NCBI GenBank assembly: GCA_003670425.1
Contig: QWRL01000117.1
Span: 1-7,338 of the forward strand
Length of the DNA: 7,338 nucleotides
Source of the DNA: Chloroflexota bacterium
Lineage (GTDB): Bacteria; Chloroflexota; Anaerolineae; Anaerolineales; UBA11657
Reading direction: 5' to 3'
Below, piece by piece: positions 1 to 4,341 of the stretch. The notes below the pieces were generated by a model that had not been told where the DNA came from, did not search any database, and worked only from the letters and a program-made list of their open reading frames with translations. Positions within the stretch are counted from its first letter, which is position 1. Every line of letters begins with the position of its first letter. The position numbers and the translations under genes are program-made.

Positions 1-2369
1 GGGAGGCCAGCCACTGCAACACCGTCCACGCGTACCTGTAGATACGGGTAGTACGCATAGCTGAGCTGCACATAGGCGGGCGCAGAAAGCGTGTAGTCCA
101 GCTGCACAAGCTGGCTTTGCATTACGTGTGTGTGCACGGTGAGCGCCAATGCAGTGCCGGCAGCTGCGGCGGGCAAGGCTGCAACTGGCGCACGCACTGG
201 CAGAAAATCCGCCGTTGCCGTTGGCGCTGCAATGTGCATGGCGTTGGCCAGCGGCGCAAAGTACAACGGCGGTGGCTCCACGCGCACAGTGGCGCTCGCC
301 AGCATTGGGAGCCCGCCGCCGGGGGGCACAATTACCGCCCCATCCGTGGTTTTCACCGCGCCCGCGCGCTGTGCCCGTGGCGCGGGGGCCTCGGGGGTCC
401 CATAGGCCTCCTTGGCAAGCAGCATGAACCGAAAAAGTTTATTCAAGTGCGTGGGGGGGCGGGTGTGCCGAATGCCCCACGGATTGGGTCCGCTTGGCCG
501 CAAGTTGCGCAGAAAGGGCGCGGCCATGATCGGCGAGTCGCCGTTGTTCTCAAAGCCCGGCATGCCGGCCAGCATGGGCAGCTGCCAGCCGTTTTCGGGT
601 GCGGTTTGGTCCAGCACGCGCCCGTCACCTGTGCCGCGGCGCGCCATCAGCCACGCGTGCGCGGCCGCCCGGTTTTCCGGACTTGCATTTGCGCTTGGCG
701 GCACCTGATAGTTGATGAACAGCGTATGGCGCAGCATATCAAACGCAATCACGGCGCATACTAACGCCACCAGTGCGGTAACCCAGAACTGCATGCGCTG
801 CGCAGCCTGCGCACGCGGCGGCCCGCCCAGCCTGTTCAACCAGCGCACCACGCGCGCACCCAGCGGACCCGCTTCCAGCTCCGCCACAAAAACGCCCGTG
901 CCCACACATGCGCTCATCAGCACAAACACCGCGAACTGGCCCTGCGACGAGAACAGTGCGGTGTATGGCCCGATAGAAAGAAACAGGCTCACAATTAAAA
1001 GCAGCAGCGCGCCGCGGGCGTAGGGACGCCGGCTGGCGGCAGCTGCCAGCCCGCCGGCAGCTGCCAGCAATAGAATGCTGTTGCCCACGTAGCCCCATTG
1101 CCACCAGCGGCTTTGTCCGCCCTCCCAGGTAAAAACTGCCGCCAGGATCTCACGCACCGGCCAGCCTGCCACGCGCTGCACATAACCGCCGGCGTACCAG
1201 CCGCCTTGCGTTGTGAGGCCGGTTTCGAGCGCGGCCGGCAGGGTATAGAAGAGTGCGGCCAGCACCCCCAGCGCCAGCCAGCCCGCCAGCAGCAGGACTG
1301 CGCGCCCTGCGCGGGCCGCGCTGCTGTGCAGGCTGAACGCGCGCACCAGCCCATACAGCGCTGCCAGCAAGGTGGCGTAGAAGCCGAAATAGACGTGCGC
1401 TGCGAGTGCGGCAGCGGTAACCAAGCCAAGCGCTGCCGCCGTACGCCGGCTATGCAGCGCAGACAGCACATGTTCCACCAGCAGCAGTTGCAGCGGCCAC
1501 AACAAAAATATGGGCGCCATCACCAGCTTGCCCACAAAAACAATATTGTGATAGCGATAGTACGCGCAGCCAAACGCAGCCGCTGCGCTGAGCGCCGCAA
1601 GCGGAGAAGCGCACAGGCGGCGCACAAAGGCAAACATGGCCGCCACGGACGCCACATGCAGCGCAAACAGCAGCGCCTTTGCAGCCACCCAGATGTTTGG
1701 CACCAGGCTGCTGACCAAAGCCAGCGCCGCAAAAAACAGCGGGCTGTAAAACTGCATCAAGGGGAAACCCATGTCGCCCCAGTTTGTCCAGATGGGCAGC
1801 TGCCCGCCGGCCATGATGTCGCGCAGCAGCCAAGCCAGCGTTGTGTAGTAGATACCGTCCGTGCTGGCGGTGAGAGTGCCGGGCAGCAGGAAGTAAGCGC
1901 CGGAGAGCGCACCCAGCACGCAGAGCAGCGCAGCCGTGCGCCGGCTGCTGGCGAAGATGGATTGCAGTGCGCTGCTCATAGCGCCATGCCGCCACTCCGC
2001 TGCGCAGAGTGCCAGCACAGCCCCGAGTGCGGCCAAGCGCACGGGCCAGCGCACGTCGGCCACCAGCAGCGCCCATGCGGGTGGCGGCCCCCACTTGCGC
2101 ATGCGCAGAAAGGGGCCGTACGCCGTGTACAGCTCCGCGTGAATGTAAGCGAGCGCCAGCACGGCACAAGCCGCAGCCACCACCCACTGCTGTCGCACTG
2201 CAAGCCGGGCTTCAGTATCAAGCTCAGTGACTTTCACGGCAGAGATGGCTTGTTGACGGTGCAACTGTTGTGCTTTGTGGGCCGGCGTGGCCCGGGCTGC
2301 CGCAGCGGCTGAATTGCGCGCCACTTGGTGATGATGTGCATAAAACTGGTCCAGTGCCGGCGGCCGCAC
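1..2369 (-). CDS. Polytopic membrane protein, YfhO / PTPS-related (GT-C-like) family, 3' end off window
   Basis: Reading the minus strand from the in-frame TAA at 2396-2394 gives 789 codons without a stop or frameshift, still open at base 1. About 12-13 hydrophobic helices are visible. The first two are near residues 62-79 and 108-125, and the main bundle spans about 145-545. After the third helix comes an external loop at about residues 167-213 with STDGIYYTTLAWLLRD, then GGQLPIWTNWGDMGFPLMQF and YSPLFF. This acidic 'G.lP.W....G.P...fY.pL' pattern is typical of the PTPS-related / YfhO membrane families, which are GT-C-like and thought to act in envelope glycosylation. A soluble part follows from about residue 550 and ends in a beta-rich stretch with YYPYLQVRVDG, like the 'yPgW.v.vDG' end of YfhO proteins, so little is probably missing. 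The start is uncertain: GTG at 2369, 2324 or 2237, or ATG at 2102 or 1979, none with a good Shine-Dalgarno. Substrate is unknown. Confidence 0.72.
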   Translation of the reverse strand, partial: MRPPALDQFYAHHHQVARNSAAAAARATPAHKAQQLHRQQAISAVKVTELDTEARLAVRQQWVVAAACAVLALAYIHAELYTAYGPFLRMRKWGPPPAWALLVADVRWPVRLAALGAVLALCAAEWRHGAMSSALQSIFASSRRTAALLCVLGALSGAYFLLPGTLTASTDGIYYTTLAWLLRDIMAGGQLPIWTNWGDMGFPLMQFYSPLFFAALALVSSLVPNIWVAAKALLFALHVASVAAMFAFVRRLCASPLAALSAAAAFGCAYYRYHNIVFVGKLVMAPIFLLWPLQLLLVEHVLSALHSRRTAAALGLVTAAALAAHVYFGFYATLLAALYGLVRAFSLHSSAARAGRAVLLLAGWLALGVLAALFYTLPAALETGLTTQGGWYAGGYVQRVAGWPVREILAAVFTWEGGQSRWWQWGYVGNSILLLAAAGGLAAAASRRPYARGALLLLIVSLFLSIGPYTALFSSQGQFAVFVLMSACVGTGVFVAELEAGPLGARVVRWLNRLGGPPRAQAAQRMQFWVTALVALVCAVIAFDMLRHTLFINYQVPPSANASPENRAAAHAWLMARRGTGDGRVLDQTAPENGWQLPMLAGMPGFENNGDSPIMAAPFLRNLRPSGPNPWGIRHTRPPTHLNKLFRFMLLAKEAYGTPEAPAPRAQRAGAVKTTDGAVIVPPGGGLPMLASATVRVEPPPLYFAPLANAMHIAAPTATADFLPVRAPVAALPAAAAGTALALTVHTHVMQSQLVQLDYTLSAPAYVQLSYAYYPYLQVRVDGVAVAGL
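1037..1068. repeat. Short tandem direct repeat inside the membrane-protein gene
   Basis: The 14-mer CGGCAGCTGCCAGC occurs twice, at 1037-1050 and 1055-1068, 18 bases apart. Each copy contains the palindrome GGCAGCTGCC. It lies in frame in the minus-strand gene and encodes the hydrophobic run LAAAGGLAAAA of a transmembrane helix, so it is most simply an Ala/Gly coding repeat rather than a regulatory site. Confidence 0.5.
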
Positions 2370-2535
2370 AAAAACGGCGCAGTGCTGCGGACTTTAGAAT
2401 GATACCCCGCAGTGAAGAACATGCTTGTTGCTGGACGGGCCTGATTTGTTGGCAAAAGAACAAGCAGAGCAGCGCCGCCGGTTCGCGGGCCGCCCGCCAC
2501 TTTGCCAAGCCGCACGCCAGTCGGCTATCATCGGA

Positions 2536-2577
2536 GCGCTGTCAGGTGGCGGCTGCTATCGGCTGCGCAGACAGCGC
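2536..2577. repeat. Perfect 8-bp inverted repeat with 26-nt spacer
   Basis: GCGCTGTC at 2536-2543 is the exact reverse complement of GACAGCGC at 2570-2577. The spacer holds the direct repeat GGCTGC-TATC-GGCTGC (2551-2566). It sits just upstream of the AT-rich stretch beginning ATAATTTT and of the proposed promoter, so it could be an operator or a stem-loop. Eight matching bases in GC-rich DNA can also arise by chance. Confidence 0.35.
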
Positions 2578-2581
2578 ATAA

Positions 2582-2610
2582 TTTTCACTCGTTCGCACAT
2601 CCGGTGTAAT
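2582..2610 (+). promoter_or_regulatory. Candidate sigma70-type promoter for the EEP lipoprotein gene
   Basis: A -35-like TTTTCA (2582-2587, 4 of 6 to TTGACA) and a -10-like TGTAAT (2605-2610, 5 of 6 to TATAAT) are separated by exactly 17 bases in the most AT-rich part of the intergenic region. Transcription would begin near 2617, leaving a leader of about 74 bases before the ATG at 2691. This rests on consensus matching only. Confidence 0.3.
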
Positions 2611-2679
2611 TAGGCTGGCGCTTCATTACTCATTATCGTGCGCAAAATGTTCCGTCTACTAATCTGTTCGTGCCATTGC

Positions 2680-2685
2680 GGGAGG
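2680..2685 (+). promoter_or_regulatory. Shine-Dalgarno deciding the EEP lipoprotein start
   Basis: GGGAGG lies 5 bases before the ATG at 2691. It favours that ATG over the in-frame GTG at 2670, which has no such site and would place the ribosome site inside the coding region. The ATG start also puts the signal peptide at the normal distance from the N-terminus. Confidence 0.75.
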
Positions 2686-2690
2686 CTGCC

Positions 2691-4241
2691 ATGCGCATAC
2701 CTTGGTTAAAAACTATTGCTGGCGCGCTGCCGGTTGGGCTGCTGGCCTTGGCGGGCTGCACAACCGGGCCGGATGCGCTGGTGCCGTCCGGCGCGGCCCG
2801 CCGGCTGGACCCGTCCGGCACACATGCGCAGCTGGGACCCACCGCGCTGCGCGTGATGTCATTCAATATCTGGCTGGGTGGGGAGCTGGTGGACTTTGGC
2901 AAAGTGGTTGAAGCCATCAAGCTGTCCGGTGCGGATGTGGTGGGGCTGCAGGAGTCCGAGGGCAACGCGCGCCGCATCGCTGATTTGCTGGGCTGGGCTT
3001 ATGCTGATGAACGCTTGCAGATCATCTCAAGCCACCCATTAATTGCACCGCCGGATGGCAATGGCATCTACACCTTCATTCAGCTGGTGCCGGGGCAGGT
3101 GGTGGCCATGTCAAACATCCATTTGCCTTCCAACCCATATGGCCCGGAGCTGGTGCGCGATGGCAGCCCGCTGGCAGAAGTGCTGGCCAATGAAGCGGAC
3201 ACGCGCATGGCATGGCTGCAGGATTACCTGCCGCACTGGCGCACGCTGATTACTGCCGGCATGCCACTGCTGTTGACCGGTGACTTCAACACTCCGTCGC
3301 AGCGCGACTGGACTGCAGAAGTTGTTGGCGCGCGTGCGCATATCTTGTACCCGGTGCAGTGGCCCGTTATGCTGGCGGTGGAGCAGCTGGGCTTTGTTGA
3401 CACTTACCGCGCAGTGCATGCCAACGCCAAAGCCAAGCCCGGCATCACTTGGACCTTCGGCTACCCACATCCGCGCCTGCGCGCAAATGAAGTGCAGGAC
3501 CGCATCGACTTTGTGTTTGCGGCCGGCGCTAAGCACATCATAGACAGCCGCATCGTTGGTCCCGCCGGCGAACGCGATGTCGATGTGGCTGTGGACCCGT
3601 ACCCCTCCGACCATCTGGGGGTTGTGTCTACTGTAATGCTGGATCCGGTAGAGCCGCCAGTGTTTGTGGCGGTAGCCGCCGTGCGCGTTGAAGCCGGTAC
3701 GCCGCTGGGCGTGCACTACCATGCGCCCGGCGGCGAAGGCACGGACCGGCTTGTGTTGGTGCATGCTGGCGCGGACCCGATCACAAATGCGCTGGCTGCC
3801 CTGCCGCCGCAAGAAGCCGGCTATTTCGGGCGCGTAAACTTTGGCACCGGCGGGCTGCAGCCGGGCGAGTATGCGGTTGTGCTGCTTGGCGCGGCGGACA
3901 ATGAGTTATCGCGCAGTGCATTTTGGGTGGTTGCGCCGGGCGCAGTGCCGGCCGTCTCCGTGGATGCTTCACAATACAAGGTGGGCATGCCCGTCACGGT
4001 GACCTGGGGCGCGGCACCCGCCCGCAAATTTGACTGGGTGGGAATTTACAAGGCGGATGATCCTGACTTGTTCAACTATCTGGCCTTCGCCTACACCAAT
4101 GCCACAGTTGCCGGCACCCTCACTTTTGGGGCGGCAGAACTGGGTGATGAGATGCTGGCGCCGGGTGAGTATGTGATGCGCCTCCTGTCTGATGATGGAT
4201 ACGCCTGCCTGGCTGCCGTGCGATTCGCCGTTGTAGAGTGA
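2691..4241 (+). CDS. Endonuclease/exonuclease/phosphatase-family lipoprotein with two C-terminal beta modules
   Basis: The product has 516 residues and is complete. A lipoprotein signal ends in LALAGC with Cys23 as lipidation site, so the enzyme should be anchored outside the cytoplasmic membrane. Residues about 50-318 form an EEP (DNase I-like) domain with the metal and catalytic motifs in order: MSFNIW (Asn59), GLQES (Glu88), SNIHL (His144), LTGDFN (Asp198, Asn200), DRIDFVF (Asp270, Asp273) and PSDH (Asp307, His308). This fold hydrolyses phosphodiester or phosphomonoester bonds in nucleic acids, phosphoinositides or sphingomyelin; the substrate cannot be read from sequence. Residues about 323-415 and 420-516 are two related modules, each with a 'fG...l.PGEY...L' strand pair. 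The second carries KFDWVGIY, like the SKICH-type DWIGIY motif. The domain set is intact with no frameshift. The next gene starts 100 bases downstream on the same strand. Family assignment is sure; exact activity is not. Confidence 0.92.
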   Translation: MRIPWLKTIAGALPVGLLALAGCTTGPDALVPSGAARRLDPSGTHAQLGPTALRVMSFNIWLGGELVDFGKVVEAIKLSGADVVGLQESEGNARRIADLLGWAYADERLQIISSHPLIAPPDGNGIYTFIQLVPGQVVAMSNIHLPSNPYGPELVRDGSPLAEVLANEADTRMAWLQDYLPHWRTLITAGMPLLLTGDFNTPSQRDWTAEVVGARAHILYPVQWPVMLAVEQLGFVDTYRAVHANAKAKPGITWTFGYPHPRLRANEVQDRIDFVFAAGAKHIIDSRIVGPAGERDVDVAVDPYPSDHLGVVSTVMLDPVEPPVFVAVAAVRVEAGTPLGVHYHAPGGEGTDRLVLVHAGADPITNALAALPPQEAGYFGRVNFGTGGLQPGEYAVVLLGAADNELSRSAFWVVAPGAVPAVSVDASQYKVGMPVTVTWGAAPARKFDWVGIYKADDPDLFNYLAFAYTNATVAGTLTFGAAELGDEMLAPGEYVMRLLSDDGYACLAAVRFAVVE

Positions 4242-4275
4242 AAACACCCGCGATAGACTCTGGGCTGTCTTCTTT

Positions 4276-4293
4276 GGCTGGCAAGCTCCAGCC
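4276..4293 (+). other. Stem-loop between the two lipoprotein genes
   Basis: GGCTGG (4276-4281) pairs with CCAGCC (4288-4293) around the loop CAAGCT, and can be lengthened by two T-G and one T-A pair. No run of T follows on either strand, so it is not a standard intrinsic terminator. It could attenuate transcription or stabilise an mRNA end. Confidence 0.35.
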
Positions 4294-4328
4294 GGACTTC
4301 GTGCCAAAATAATTTATGTCTGTGTTCG

Positions 4329-4335
4329 AAAGGAG
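4329..4335 (+). promoter_or_regulatory. Strong Shine-Dalgarno of the large lipoprotein gene
   Basis: AAAGGAG ends 6 bases before the ATG at 4342, near-ideal spacing. It fixes the start of the long frame that runs off the right edge, and that start gives a proper lipoprotein signal peptide. Confidence 0.8.
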
Positions 4336-4341
4336 TGCGGA

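Larger units (their letters stand above)
2370..2690. other. Divergent intergenic region
   Basis: This stretch separates the minus-strand membrane-protein gene from the plus-strand EEP lipoprotein gene and must hold the promoters of both. No convincing coding frame, tRNA or other RNA gene was recognised here. Bases 2370-2575 are GC-rich, while 2578-2665 are noticeably richer in A and T, as expected for promoter DNA of the plus-strand gene. It contains a perfect 8-bp inverted repeat, a sigma70-like element and a Shine-Dalgarno, listed separately. If the membrane protein starts downstream of 2369, the gap is correspondingly longer. No strong promoter was found for the minus-strand gene. Confidence 0.6.
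4242..4341 (+). other. 100-bp intergenic gap between co-directional lipoprotein genes
   Basis: It contains the stem-loop, then an AT-rich patch around 4305-4317 (AAAATAATTTATG), then the Shine-Dalgarno. The AT-rich patch could be a -10 region, but no convincing -35 is seen at the right spacing. The two genes may be co-transcribed, or the second may have its own promoter. Confidence 0.4.

Noticed and set aside
117..764. 215-codon plus-strand open frame
   Set aside because: Antisense to the C-terminal part of the membrane-protein gene, with shadow-type composition and no ribosome site seen.
1098..2312. 404-codon plus-strand open frame
   Set aside because: It lies antisense to the membrane-protein gene; its product is rich in Gln, Arg, His and Cys with no recognisable motif, as expected for a shadow of GC-rich coding DNA.
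2234..2515. 93-codon minus-strand open frame upstream of the membrane protein
   Set aside because: It is out of frame with, and overlaps, the start of the membrane-protein gene; it shows no motif and no convincing ribosome site.
2480..2515. tRNA-like TpsiC sequence (GGTTCG within GC-rich arms)
   Set aside because: No matching acceptor, D or anticodon arms could be placed around it.
2670..2690. Upstream GTG start for the EEP lipoprotein
   Set aside because: The Shine-Dalgarno GGGAGG lies between this GTG and the ATG at 2691 and serves the ATG; the extra seven residues would lengthen the signal peptide without benefit.
4276..4310. Intrinsic terminator after the EEP gene
   Set aside because: A stem-loop exists but is followed by CTTCGTGCC rather than a T-run, and no T-run is present on the other strand either.
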